Shown here piece after piece: positions 1-10,577 of a DNA stretch of 64,000 nt. The stretch comes from Hordeum vulgare subsp. vulgare (taxonomy: Eukaryota > Streptophyta > Magnoliopsida > Poales > Poaceae), in contig NC_058521.1 in the NCBI RefSeq assembly GCF_904849725.1, positions 433,026,676 through 433,090,675 on the forward strand. Reading direction: 5' to 3'. Under the pieces are notes generated by a model that did not search any database, had not been told where the DNA came from, and saw only the letters and a program-made list of their open reading frames with translations. The position numbers and the translations under genes are program-made. Positions within the stretch are counted from its first letter, which is position 1. Every line of letters starts with the position of its first letter.

Positions 1-760
1 ACATAGAACGATGATTGGCACTAGTTTTATATTTTTTTGATTTTTTTGAATTAGTTATACTCAACCCTAACCCTTGAAAACCCCTCAAAACCCCTCAAGA
101 CCCCATCAAAACCCCGCACCCCTCAGGTCCATTTGATAGCTGTGAATGGACGGTCTCGATCAGGCACTAGGGCTAGGTTAGTGATCCGTGGGCTGCACTA
201 TGATTGGCTAATTTGAAATTGCTGAACATAATAATACGCATCATTCTGGACCACTGCATGGATGTGAACCGAAGCAACGTCTGGATCATAAGCCACGTCA
301 CAAATCCGCGGGCTGCGCTTTCATTGGCTAATCATTTTAACCCCATTTTTTTATATTGGAAATGACTGAGTCGGCCTATGATGCGCTGCTGGGCTTCATT
401 AAAAGCGGCCCACCCGTTGGACCGATGGACTTCCCACTGAGGCCCACCCGTAGCCCTGCGCCGCCCGCCCTCGCAGCTCTCGACGTTGCATGTATGCAAT
501 CGAGAACGTCCCGCCATGCATCGTCGCATTATGGATATTCTTGGACTCTCGTCCGTTGCTGCAGGCACGCAGAAGCTCATCCATCGACGTGTTTTAATGG
601 CTACTGTGTGACACCAGCCATTGGCATTACTACCACGATGCCACATTGCTCCTTACCCACCCGTTGTCATGCGAGTGCACACAATGGCTGTTGGGTCGAT
701 GCCACATTGTGCGTTTCCCATGACATTACTACCAAGATGGAGAGGAAAAGAAAACGGTGC
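1..760. other. Intergenic DNA upstream of the first reading frame
   Basis: No gene is recognised here. A block with the pattern ATCCGxGGGCTGC followed by TTGGCTAAT occurs twice, at about 182-213 and 300-332, so an inverted CCAAT box (ATTGGCT) is repeated. A third ATTGGC lies near position 14. Open frames in 332-760 overlap on both strands, lack any recognisable domain and look like chance frames. Confidence 0.5.
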
Positions 761-767
761 ACCTCGG

Positions 768-776
768 CTATTTAAG
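768..776 (+). promoter_or_regulatory. TATA box of the 877 reading frame
   Basis: The sequence CTATTTAAG lies about 100 bp before the ATG at 877 and is followed by a pyrimidine-rich leader (CTCTCACTCTCC type), the usual look of a plant core promoter and 5' UTR. Confidence 0.5.
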
Positions 777-876
777 CAGACCCAATTCCTCTCACTCTCC
801 TTCATCTCCCATCTGTCCACACAACCTCTTCTTCACCACAATCCATCCCAAGATCCACGATCGAAGCGAAGTGAAG

Positions 877-1273
877 ATGCAGTACACAGGGCCTACTTAC
901 CGTACGCCGTGCACCGTCCCGAAGAGGCGCTTCCCTGCCGACGTCTGGGCGGTGAACACCCTATGGGTGTGGGCGATCTCGAGGTGGAGGGGTGCAAGGG
1001 GGCTGATGGAGTACTTCCTCGCCGCCGGTTACCACCACCTCCCGAGGGGCTCTCCAGTCATGTTCCGAGTCGAAGAGATCACTAACAAAGGCTAACCTAT
1101 CGGGCTTACCATTAGGTTCACCAACTGCCTCGATGCTCACCACCTCCTCGGCCATGTTTTTCTCATGTGGATGCGAGTTCATTGCATTCACCAACTACAA
1201 CATCTTCAGGGATTTCGAAAGCGCCTTCCCCACCGATGGATGCATGCAAACCCTCTCGTACGACGACGAGTGA
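877..1273 (+). pseudogene. Unrecognised short protein gene, broken
   Basis: From the ATG at 877 the frame runs 72 codons to a TAA at 1093-1095. It is rich in Trp, Arg and Tyr (…DVWAVNTLWVWAISRWRG…) and I recognise no domain. The same frame looks coding again just after the stop (residues IRFTNCLDAHHLLG, about 1111-1152). From about 1160 the +1 shifted frame looks coding (FIAFTNYNIFRDFESAF) and stops at 1271-1273. This suggests an older gene of about 130 codons broken by one stop and one frameshift, or an intron I cannot define. A TATA box and leader lie just upstream, which favours a real gene origin over a chance frame. It could also be a short functional 72-residue protein. Confidence 0.4.
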
Positions 1274-1467
1274 AGGAGTTGGCCTTGGAGAGCAAGCAAG
1301 CAAGCCGGTGGTGTTTATCTTATCTAGGGCGCCGTTTTATTATTGGCATGTTGGGTTGAACTATCTATATAAGTTGTAATGATACTATGTATGTTGTGCT
1401 TGGGTTTATCGATGTTATTGTAACGTGGTACTATCTAGCTCATGCAATGCTACTAATGCTACTATAT

Positions 1468-1632
1468 TGATGTGTTGTATCTAGTTTTTGTTTTTTCTAT
1501 CTAGTTGATATTGGTCAATTGATATATATGTGCTTGATGTGTTCTATCTAGTTTTTATTTTTTCTATCTAGTTGATATTGGTCAATTTTTCTATCTAGTT
1601 TTTTGTTTTTTCTATCTACATTGGTCAGTTGA
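1468..1632 (+). repeat. Tandem repeat, period about 67 bp
   Basis: A unit starting TGATGTGTTSTATCTAG begins at 1468 and again at 1535, followed by a partial third copy near 1588. The units contain TCTATCTAGTT and TTGATATTGGTCAATT. The repeat lies 3' of the 877 pseudogene and is probably non-coding. Confidence 0.7.
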
Positions 1633-2310
1633 TGCAAATAATTATTGGATTAACTCAAATGCCCAAAATAAAGATTTCTGTGCTCCTAAAAATATTGCTT
1701 TGAATTTTACCTCTCGCCAATATTTTCAGAGCAAAACAAAAACATTTTCTTGGACATATTTGAAGTGAATTTTAACTTGATCATTTCCAAAAATGATTTT
1801 TGAAGCTTTCATATATCCCCATTTAATTTGGGATTCATGGAACCATATACATGCATGAAAACAATCACAAAACAATAATGGACAAGCAACAAAAATGTAA
1901 AGCAAAACAAAATAAGTTAAAATACATACGACCCAACATTTCTTCGACATAAAAAATTGGCCAAAGTAAAAACAAGTAATGATGTATATGTTTGTTAGAG
2001 GTTTATTTGCCAAAGCAACATTTTATTTTAGTCGAAGCATTTTTTTTCTAAACATGGGTGCCTTAATGCTATAAAACAGGCGGGTATGGTGCCCCTACGC
2101 GGGTGGGTTGGTCTCCATTTGGGCCTGGTTATTTTCTCATGGCCCAACATCTATTCGGCAGCAAGATTTTTTACTAGAAACTGAATTTGGAGGGTGTGCA
2201 CTCTGTGAACTGAAGAACAAGAAAAGAGCATGAACACTGAATATATCTGCTTCGATTCAATTACATGAGCTTGGCATGATGAACAGATCGCATCCTCTGC
2301 CCTGACAGAC
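1633..2310. other. AT-rich intergenic DNA and 3' flank of the GRF gene
   Basis: No supported gene. A 95-codon minus-strand frame (2013-1726) is hydrophobic, AT-rich and without a recognised domain, and I treat it as chance. The part next to 2310 is probably the 3' UTR of the minus-strand GRF gene. Confidence 0.4.
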
Positions 2311-2973
2311 CTAAATGCCCCCTCTAATGACGGATGAACAACAAGTAAAACAAAAACAGAGCAATGATACAACAATAGAACCCCCTGCCATGAAATTTGC
2401 TTGCTTGTGCAAATCGATCATCTCCATTAGATTTTTCTTGATCTTCTTCAGTTCCCCGGTCAGTTCAGACTCCAAGTGTAGTTCAACATTGCGCGCATAC
2501 CTCCCCATCGGCACGACTCTGCCCGCCCCTCTGTCTGAGCTCCTCAAATTCTCCATCTGCGGCACCCCACCCAAATTGAGCTCCCAGGTTGCGGCCCCGT
2601 TCGAATCAATGTAGCCCTCGAACTGAATCATGTCAATATATTCATCCATCCACTCAAAAGGGGTGCATTTCTTCAGGATCTGAAAACAACAATACGAACC
2701 ATAAATTCCAAATTCGAGGGAAAAACAAAATATGGAGAAATCAGAGCAAATGATAGTGAAAGAACGAGCTAAGAACTGAGATCTAACCTTGCCATCACTT
2801 CCTGCCATTGTTTTGCTCACGCACTTCACAAATTCCCGCCCAAGATTTCCATTATCATCAGTCCTAGTGACCAACCATTTTAGAGGCTCTCGGCATGGGC
2901 AGTCAGGGCACCTTGTGAGCGACACTGGACCATACTGACGCCATTGTGAGTGCGTGGCGGAGGAGGTGGACAT
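2311..2973 (-). CDS. GRF-type zinc-finger protein with C-terminal membrane segment
   Basis: Two exons: 2973-2788 (62 codons) and 2679-2311 (122 codons plus TAG). The 108-bp intron runs from GTTAG at 2787 to TTTTCAG at 2680, with both boundaries in phase 0. The predicted protein is 184 residues. Residues 20-80 form a GRF zinc finger: a CPDCPC start, GREFVKC (the Gly-Arg-x-Phe signature), then after the intron a Cys followed by FEWMDE. Residues about 130-155 are a charged, probably helical stretch (ELKKIKKNLMEMIDLHKQ), and a hydrophobic Cys-rich segment near residues 160-180 looks like a membrane anchor. This layout is common in grass GRF proteins of unknown role; the finger is expected to bind nucleic acid. 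I chose the ATG at 2973 because the upstream in-frame start at 3021 adds only a low-complexity leader. A gypsy-type LTR begins at 3046, so any native promoter has been displaced. The reading frame is intact. Confidence 0.75.
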   Translation of the reverse strand: MSTSSATHSQWRQYGPVSLTRCPDCPCREPLKWLVTRTDDNGNLGREFVKCVSKTMAGSDGKVRSQFLARSFTIICSDFSIFCFSLEFGIYGSYCCFQILKKCTPFEWMDEYIDMIQFEGYIDSNGAATWELNLGGVPQMENLRSSDRGAGRVVPMGRYARNVELHLESELTGELKKIKKNLMEMIDLHKQANFMAGGSIVVSLLCFCFTCCSSVIRGGI

Positions 2974-3045
2974 CTGCACTAGGTCACCAGAGAAGAGGAA
3001 GAATGGGGAAAGGGGAAGCAATGGGCGGCGGCAGGCGGACGGGCA

Positions 3046-4266
3046 TGATACATCTCCAACGTATCTATAATTTTTTATGGTTTCATGCTATTATCTTGTC
3101 AAACTTTGGATGTTTTGTATGCCTTTTATATCTTTTTTGGGACTAACTTATTAACTCAGTGCCAAGTGCCAGTTCCTGTTTTTTTCGTGTTTTGACCCTT
3201 TTTAGAGGAGGATTTTAAACGGAGTCCAAACAGAATGAAACTTCCAAAAATATTTTTTTCCGAAACAGAAAAAGATCGGGAAGCTTAAGAACCAAGGTAG
3301 GAGGTCTCCAGGGACCCCACAAGCCCCTAGCCGCGGCCAGGGGGGCCGTGCCTCCCAGGCTTGTGGGCTCCCTGGGCCTCCCCTGCCCTAGGTCTTTCGC
3401 CTATATATTCCCATAAATTCCTGAAAAAATTAGGAGATCATCGAAAGCACTTTTCCGCCGCCGCAAGCTTCTGTCTCCGCAAGATCCCATCTCGGGCACG
3501 TTCTGTTGCCCTGCCGGAGGGGGGATTCGGATACGGAGGGCTTCTTCATCAACACCCTCTCCGATGATGCGTGAGAAGTTCACCATAGACCTACGGGTCC
3601 ATAGCTAGTAGCTAGATGCCTTCTTCTCTCTCTTGGATCTTCAATACAAACTTCTCCATGATCTTCAGGGAGATCTATCTTATGTAATCTTCTTTTGCGG
3701 TGTGTTTGTCGAGATCCGATGAATTGTGGATTTATGATCAGATTATCTATGAATCTTATTTGAGTTTCTTCTGATCTCTTTTATGCATGATTTCATATCC
3801 TTGTAATTCTCTTCGAGTTGTGGGTTTTATTTGGCTAGCTTGATCTATGATTCTTGCAATGGGAGAAGTGCTTGGTTTTGGGTTCATAACGTGCGGTGAC
3901 CTCACCCAGTGACAGAAGGGGTAGCGAGGCACACATCATGTTGTTGCCATCAATGGTAAAAAGATGGGGTTTTCATCATTGGTTTGAGATTATCCCTCTA
4001 CATCATGTGATCTTGCTTAAGGCGTTACTCTGTTCGTCATGAACTCAATACACTAGATGCATGCTGGATAGCGGTCGATGTGTGGAGTAATAGTAGTAGA
4101 TGCAGAAAGTATTGGTCTACTTGTCTCGGACGTGATGCCTATATCTATTATCATTGCCTGAGATATCGTCATGACTTTGCACGGTTCTATCAATTGATCG
4201 ATAGTAATTTGTTCACGCACCGTAATATTTGCTATTTTGAGAGAAGCCTCTAGTGAACACTATGGA
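3046..4266 (+). mobile_element. Gypsy-type LTR, first part (split by CACTA-1)
   Basis: Starts TGATACATCTCCAACGTATC and carries landmarks shared with the gypsy B LTRs and LTR E in this window: AAACGGAGTCCAAAC, the leader GGACCTACGGGTCCATA-like block, and TTGTCGAGATCCGATGAATT. It breaks at the CACTA-1 end and resumes at 12650. No internal domain is attached, so it is probably a solo LTR or a truncated element. Short open frames inside (3361-3586) are LTR sequence, not genes. Confidence 0.8.
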
Positions 4267-4309
4267 CACTAGTAGAAAACATGGCTATCGTTTGGCCCTC
4301 GCCACTCCA

Positions 4310-4560
4310 TTAGTCCCGGTCCTTCAAGAACCGGGACCAATGGGGTGTATTAGACCCGGTTCGTGAGCCCAGGGGGCCGGCCGGGGCCTCGTGGGCATTG
4401 GTCCCGGTTCGTGTAGAACCATTTGTCCCGGTTCGAGCCACGAACCGGGACCAATGGTCCTCGCTGCTGGCCCACAACCATTGGTCCCGGTTCGTGGCAT
4501 GAACCGAGACACAAGGGGTGGCTTTAGTCCCGGTTCATGCCACAAACCGGTACAAATAAG
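4310..4560 (+). repeat. CACTA-1 left subterminal repeats
   Basis: Repeated palindromic units such as GGTCCCGGTTCGTG and its complement CACGAACCGGGACC, with one or two base changes between copies. In the En/Spm superfamily such arrays bind the element-encoded DNA-binding protein and define the ends. Confidence 0.85.
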
Positions 4561-4564
4561 TTGC

Positions 4565-4573
4565 CTATATATA
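4565..4573 (+). promoter_or_regulatory. TATA box of CACTA-1 gene 1
   Basis: CTATATATACCC directly after the subterminal array. CACTA-2 has the equivalent CATATATACCC at about 17618-17628, followed by the same CGCCGCGG…GAGCACT leader, so this is a family-conserved promoter. Confidence 0.65.
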
Positions 4574-4944
4574 CCCATCGCCGCGGTAGAGCACTCTGTT
4601 TTTTTGGCCGACGAGGGGAGGGCATTTTGGTGCTCTAGCTCACCTCCTATGCACATGAGGTGTTCGATGAAATGCTCGGGCCACACTAGTTAAGCTTTCT
4701 CCTCTCGAAGCTGGACCTAGGAGCTTCATTTTTCCCGAGATTTGTCTAGATTTAGGGGTCCGTCACGCCCCCGTCCCCGTTTTCACCGCCGTTGATCGCC
4801 CGCGCCGATCTCGTCGTCCGCACCACCATGGTGCGCCTCTTGTTCTTATCTTCTTTATGATACTTGTCTGATTTTCTTACTTTAGATAGATACTTGTCTG
4901 ATTTTCTTAATTTTGACACACATAATTATATGTAATGCACGCAC

Positions 4945-7900
4945 ATGAACCGTCAATGGATGTATGGTGACAGACACACCTTCGAGTACATTAAGGGCGT
5001 GCATATTTTTCTCCAAGTGGCTGAGGCAAACAAGCAGAATGGTTTTATGTGTTGTCCATGCAGTAAATGTGGGAATACAAAGTCTTACTATGACCGGAAA
5101 ATCTTTCACACCCACCTGCTTTACAAGGGTTTCATGCCACACTATAATGTTTGGACGAGGCACAGAGAAATAGGGGTTATGACTGAAGACAGCGAAGAAG
5201 AAGAGGACGATGAAAACTATGTGCCCCCTTAATACGATGATGCTGCAACGGGGGGAGCTACCGAAGATCAAGAGGAACCAAACGATGTGCCCGATGATGC
5301 TGCAACGGGGGAAGCTGCTGAAGATCAAGAGAAACTAGACAATGTGCCCGATGATGATCTCCGCAGGGTCATTGTCGATGCAAGGACGCAATGCGAAAGT
5401 CAAAAGGAGAAGCTGAAGTTCGATCGCATGTTAGAGTTTCACAAAAAAAAGTTGTACCCCAATTGTGAAGATGGCAACACAAAGCTGGGTACCGTACTGG
5501 AATTGCTGCAGTGGAAGGCAGAGAATGCTGTGCCTGACAAAGGATTTGAGAAGCTACTGAAAATATTGAAGAAAAAGCTTCCAAAGGATAATCAATTGCC
5601 CGACAGTACGTACGCAGCAAAGAAGGTCGTATGCCCTCTAGGATTGGAGGTGCAGAAGATACATGCATGCCCTAATGACTGCATCCTCTACCGCGGTGCG
5701 TACGAGGATTTGAACGCATGCCCGGTATGTGGTGCATTGCGGTATAAGATCAGACGAGATGACCCTGGTGATGTTGACAGCGAGCCCTGCAGGAAGAGAG
5801 TTCCTGCGAAGGTGATGTGGTATGCTCCTATAATACCACAGTTGACACGACTGTTCAGAAACAAAGAGCATGCCAAGTTGATGCGATGGCACAGTGAGGA
5901 CCGTAAGAAAGACGGGAAGTTGAGAGCACCCGCTGACGGGTCGCAGTCGAGAAAAATCGAGAGAGAGTACTGGGCTGAGTTTGCACGTGACCCAAGGAAC
6001 GTATGGTTTGGTTTAAGCGCGGATGGCATTAATCCTTTCGGATAGCAGAGCAGCAATCACAACACCTGGCCCGTGACTCTATGTATGTATAACCTTCCTC
6101 CTTGGATGTGCATGAAGCGGAAGTTCATTATGATGCCAGTTCTCATCCAAGGCCCCAAGCAACCCGGCAGCGACATTGATGTGTACCTAAGGCCATTAGT
6201 TGATGAACTTTTACAGTTGTGGAATGGAAATGGTGTACGTGCGTGGGATGAGCACAAACATGAGGAATTTAACCTGCACGCATTGCTGTTTGTAACCATC
6301 AACGATTGGCCCCCACTCAGTAACCTTTCAGGACAGACAAACAAGGGATACCATGCATGCACGCACTGTTTAGCTGACATCGAAAGTATATACCTGGGAA
6401 GCTGCAGGAAGAATGTGTACCTGGGCCATCGTCGATTTCTTCCGACCAACCATCAATGTCGAAAGAAAGGCAAGCATTTCAAAGGCGAGGCAGATCACCG
6501 GAAGAAGCTCGCCATGCGTACCAGTGATCACGTACTTGCTATGGTCAATGATTTACACGTAATCTTTGGAAAGGGTCTCGGCGGACTAGCTGTTCCGAGT
6601 GACGCTGGGGGACACGCACCCATGTGGAAGAAGAAATCTATATTTTGGGACCTACCCTACTGGAAAGACCTAGAGGTCCGCTCTTTGATAGACGTGATGC
6701 ACGTGATGAAGAACCTTTGCGTCAACCTGCTAGGCTTCTTGGGCGTGTATGGGAAGACAAAAGATACAGCTGAGGCATGGGAGGACCTGCAACGTTTGCA
6801 CGAAAAAGACGGCATGCCTCCAAAGCAGTATGAAGGTCCTGCGAGCTACGCTCTTACCAAAGAAGAGAAGGAAATCCTCTTTGAATGCCTGCTTAGTATG
6901 AAGGTCCCGACTGGCTTCTCGTCGAATATAAAGGGAATAATAAATATGGCACAGAAAAAGTTTCAGAACCTAAAGTCTCATGACTGCCACGTGATTATGA
7001 CGCAACTACTTCTGGTTGCATTGAGGGGGCTTCTACTGGAAAACGTCCGATTAGCCATTGTGAAGTGATGTGCATTCCTCAATGCAATCTCTCAGAAGGT
7101 GATCGGTCCAGAAATCATACCAAGGCTAAGGAGTGCTGTGGTGCAATGTCTTATCAGTTTCGAGCTGGTGTTCCTACCATCCTTCTTCAATATCATGACG
7201 CACGTCCTAGTTCATCTAGTTGACGAGATTGTCATTCTGGGCCCCATATTTCTACACAATATGTACCCCTTTGAGAGGTTCATGGGAGTCCTAAAGAAAT
7301 ATGTCCGTAACCGCGCTAGGCCAGAAGGAAGCATCTCCATGGGCCATCAGACAGAGGATGTCATTGGGTTTTGTGTTGACTTCATTCCCGACCTTAAGAA
7401 GATAGGTCTCCCTAAATCGCGGTATGAGGGGAGACTGACTAGAAAAGGCACGCTTGGAGGGGAGGCAATAATATGCAGGGACGGATATTCTTGGTCTCAA
7501 GAACACTGCGCAGTTCTACAGAACTCTACCTTGGTGACCCCTTATGTCGATGAACACAAGAACAGTCTGCGCTCCAAACACCCGGAGCAGTGCGACGACT
7601 GGATTACATGTGAACACATCAGGACTTTCAGCAGTTGGTTGGAAACACGTCTCAGAGATGAAAACACTGTTTGAGATGAGCTGTACTCTTTGTCCAGGGA
7701 ACCATCTTCGACTGTTACGATTTGGAAAGGATACGAGATAAATGGGAATACATTTTAAACGATCGCCCAAGGTCAAAAGAGCACCAACCAAAACAGCGGT
7801 GTCCGCTTTGAGGCAGCCACCGAGAGGGGAAAGGACACATATTATGGTTACATAGTGGACATATGGGAACTTGACTACAAACTAGATTTTAAGGTCCCTT

Positions 7901-8306
7901 TGTTTAAGTGCAAATGGGTCAATCTGTCAGGAGGCGGGGTACAGGTAGACCCACAGTACGGAATGACAACAGTGGATTTGAACAATCTTGGGTACACTAA
8001 CGAACCATTCGTCTAGCCAATCATGTGGCACAGGTTATCTATGTGAAGGACATGTCTACCAAACCGAGAAAAAGAAAAAATAAGGAAGCGAATACATCAT
8101 ACGATGAGCCAAAGCGCCACATAGTTCTTTCAGGAAAAAGGGACATCGTGGGAGTGGAGGGCAAGACAGACATGTCCGAAGATTATGAAAATTTTCATGA
8201 AATTCCTCCCTTCAAAGTCAAGGCTGACCCAAGCATCCTGATAAATGATGAAGATTATCCATGGTTACGGCGCAATAAGGAAAGGACACAAGCGAAGAAA
8301 AAGTGA
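4945..8306 (+). pseudogene. TNP2-type CACTA transposase, degraded
   Basis: Starts at 4945 with a transposase-associated domain (MNRQWMYG…EYIKGV, then CPCSKCGN…HLLYKGFM). After an acidic linker the Transposase_21/TNP2 catalytic region covers about 5640-7070 (CPVCGALRY, WYAPIIPQL, EHAKLMRWH, SADGINPFG, NLPPWMCMKR, INDWPPLSNLSGQTNKGYHAC, then IDVMHVMKNLC). DUF4218-like (about 7099-7660) and DUF4216-like (about 7830-8010) regions follow, and the end is Lys-rich. One frame is kept through five in-frame stops (5230, 6043, 7066, 7672 and 7756). A single-base deletion near 8013 shifts the frame, and the last part is read from 8025 to 8306. The product would cut and paste the element in the nucleus; this copy cannot make it full length. 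Families and domain order are from general knowledge; stops and shift are seen directly. Confidence 0.9.
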
Positions 8307-9029
8307 AGACTTTCTCCACAACTATTATGATGATACCATGCGAACTTTCAACCTTTTTGTAGTTCATTTGAAATGCATGTTGTAACAGACAGGTGAGCAC
8401 TGCGCTTCTCCCTTCATCGTCTCTCGCTTGGCGAGGTGGGACTAAAAAACAGCTTCAGAAATAATCAACTAAAAAACTCCTTTACCGGTTCATGCCACGA
8501 ACCGGTACTAAAAGGTGCTCGTGGGTCCCAGCCTTAAAATCTGTACCAAATAAAATTCCTTTGTACTAAAATTATATAGAATTTTGTTCAAAACATTAAA
8601 AGCAAAAAGAATTATCATAGAAGAAAATAAATAAGTAATTAGAATTTTGTTACAAACTTTAATAGCAAAAAGAATTATCATAAAAGAAAATAAATAAGTA
8701 ATTAGAAACAATATAAAATAAAAAAAATAAGTATTTTGTTGTAAGTAGAAACAAAACAAAATAAGCTAACTAGCACTTTGAATTTAAGTAGAAACAAAAC
8801 AAAAAAACAAAACAAAAATAATGGATTTTTTTAAAATAGATTCGAATTTAGAGAGAAATTCAACCTAAATTCAAAGTGCTATTTAGCCTAACTAGCTGTT
8901 CTAATTTAGGTTGAATTTTGTCTCTAAATTCGTACCGCTCGACATTGCAGCCGCGGCGGAGCTTATAAACAGGCTCGGCAGCCCTTCGCTTGGCGAGGTG
9001 GGACTGAACATCCAACCGCACCGCGGCTG
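8307..9029. other. Non-coding middle of CACTA-1
   Basis: 3' region of the transposase gene, one isolated subterminal-type palindrome (about 8483-8515), then A-rich sequence with two copies of a block containing GAATTTTGTT…AGCAAAAAGAATTATCATA (about 8578-8635 and 8640-8700). No gene is seen. Confidence 0.55.
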
Positions 9030-9245
9030 TGGCAGGCACATGCCTTTAGTCCCGGTTGGTGGCTCCAACCGAGACTAATGCCCCTCATTAGTCCCGGTTG
9101 GTGGCACCAACCGGGACCAAAGGCCTCTGCTTCCCGCCCTTTGGGCTGCTGAAAAGAGGCCTTTGGTACCGGTTGGTGCCACCAACCGGGACCAATGCAA
9201 CCCTTTAGTCCCGGTTGGTGCCACAAACCGAGACCAATGCTTCTG
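9030..9245 (+). repeat. Internal array of subterminal-type repeats in CACTA-1
   Basis: At least five palindromic units of the form GTCCCGGTTGGTGGC / GCCACCAACCGGGAC, in the middle of the element directly before the second promoter. CACTA-2 has the same arrangement at about 18705-18900. Confidence 0.8.
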
Positions 9246-9246
9246 C

Positions 9247-9254
9247 TATATAAG
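9247..9254 (+). promoter_or_regulatory. TATA box of CACTA-1 second transcription unit
   Basis: TATATAAG in the context GCTATATAAGCCA, identical in context to 18910-18917 in CACTA-2. It lies immediately after the internal repeat array. Confidence 0.6.
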
Positions 9255-10577
9255 CCAACACTTTGGAAATTTTCAGATTTCACGGCGCCGCGAGCTCATC
9301 CACGCCCGACGACACCGCGAGCTCATCCACAGCGCCGCCAGGCTGCCCCGTCGCCGTCGCCCGTCGCCCGTCGCCCTCCGCCCCCCGCCACCGTCGTCGT
9401 CGCCCTCCGCCCCCCGTCGCCGTTGCCGTCGCCCTATGCCGCCCCCGAGCCGTCGCCAGTCACCATCGCCCTCGCCCTCCGCCCCCCGCCGCCGTCGTCG
9501 TCGCCCTCACCGCCCACGCCGTCGCCCCGGCCGCCCCCAATGTGAGCCGCCGCCATGGCTCTGTTTTTTATTTATTTATTGTTTTTATTTTTGATTTGTA
9601 ACATTTGATTTCTACATACATATATAGTTGTAGAATGCTCATTTCATGCATGTATGTTTGCATTTTTCATATATGTATGTTTGCAGAGACCGGGGGTCTT
9701 AACCTCCTTTTCAAACAAAAATATACCCATATGACCAACGTCTGATGGGTAGCATGAATCGTTGCCTTCTTTGTGCGCGATATTTGGCACAAATATGGCC
9801 TCAAATCAAAAAAGGTTCAACAAGAAAGTTGTTTGTATCACCCATATATATAAATTTGAAATTGGGCGCACCTCCAGCTGAGATCATATGTGGACGGTGG
9901 TACCCAAAAATGAAATTGTTGTCTCAACCATACTTAAATCCGAGTTCGGTTAATTTTTAAAGAATGTTTAAAGGATTTGGAATACTTCCATTTTATGGGA
10001 AGTCCAGCAACATCATAAATAGATGTGAGGTCACGGTGCATTGAACAACACATAGCAAAATATTCAATCAACCACTTTTACATTTATATACCTTTTTATC
10101 TCTCCCTTGTTTATATGCTTTCACGTTCTTCATTGTTCGTCATTCTTGCTATGAATAGATCATCAGCATGTGTTTGTTATCCGATATACCCAACCACTTT
10201 GTGTAGTGGCCAATAATTCATATGGTGTTTCTGGAAGGACGATTCAAACTAATATCCACTAGTCAACAACCCGTGCATTTGCACGGGCTAGTTTTAATGC
10301 ATGGTTACTTAGCAATGGTCTCGTGAAAGTATATTGATTTTGGAAATAGTGGTTCGTCTTATACTTGTAGATTTTTTTGTTATGTGGGTAGTTCCTTCAA
10401 AACAAATGTGAAAAACAAATTGCTAATTTTTGTGGGTATCTTAAAACGGAAATCAAATGCTTTATAATTTTAACATTTAAATGAAATAAAATAAAGCATA
10501 GAATAGTTTCATTCAACGTATTGATTTTGTTTTTTTCCATGCCTTATAGAAATGTTATTTTTTTAGTTCATTTTACG
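9255..10577 (+). other. Leader and intron region of the second CACTA-1 unit
   Basis: A GC-rich Pro/Arg/Ser-coding stretch (9280-9545), open in several frames at once and therefore probably a leader, ends at a splice-donor-like AATGTGAGCC. An AT-rich intron-like stretch follows, with an acceptor-like TTTGCAG at about 9684. From 9685 to 10258 I see no similarity to CACTA-2 and no gene; it may be inserted DNA. Confidence 0.45.
10259..10291 (-). other. Helitron-type 3' terminus (hairpin plus CTAG)
   Basis: Read on the minus strand: stem CCCGTGC, a 4-base loop, GCACGGG, 7 bases, then CTAG followed by T. This is the usual Helitron 3' end. The terminus at 25725-25753 is nearly identical (spacer TTGATGA versus TTGTTGA). 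A CTAG also directly follows the stem on the plus strand, so orientation is not fully certain. I found no matching 5' end. Confidence 0.45.

Noticed and set aside
4310..4560. Regular palindromic repeats resembling a CRISPR array
   Set aside because: Spacing is irregular, repeats are CACTA subterminal units inside a TIR-bounded transposon, and the genome is eukaryotic.
9163..9601. Pro/Arg/Ser-rich proteins
   Set aside because: Three frames are open at once over a CGCC-rich leader downstream of a TATA box. A conserved splice donor follows, so this is more likely a transcribed leader.
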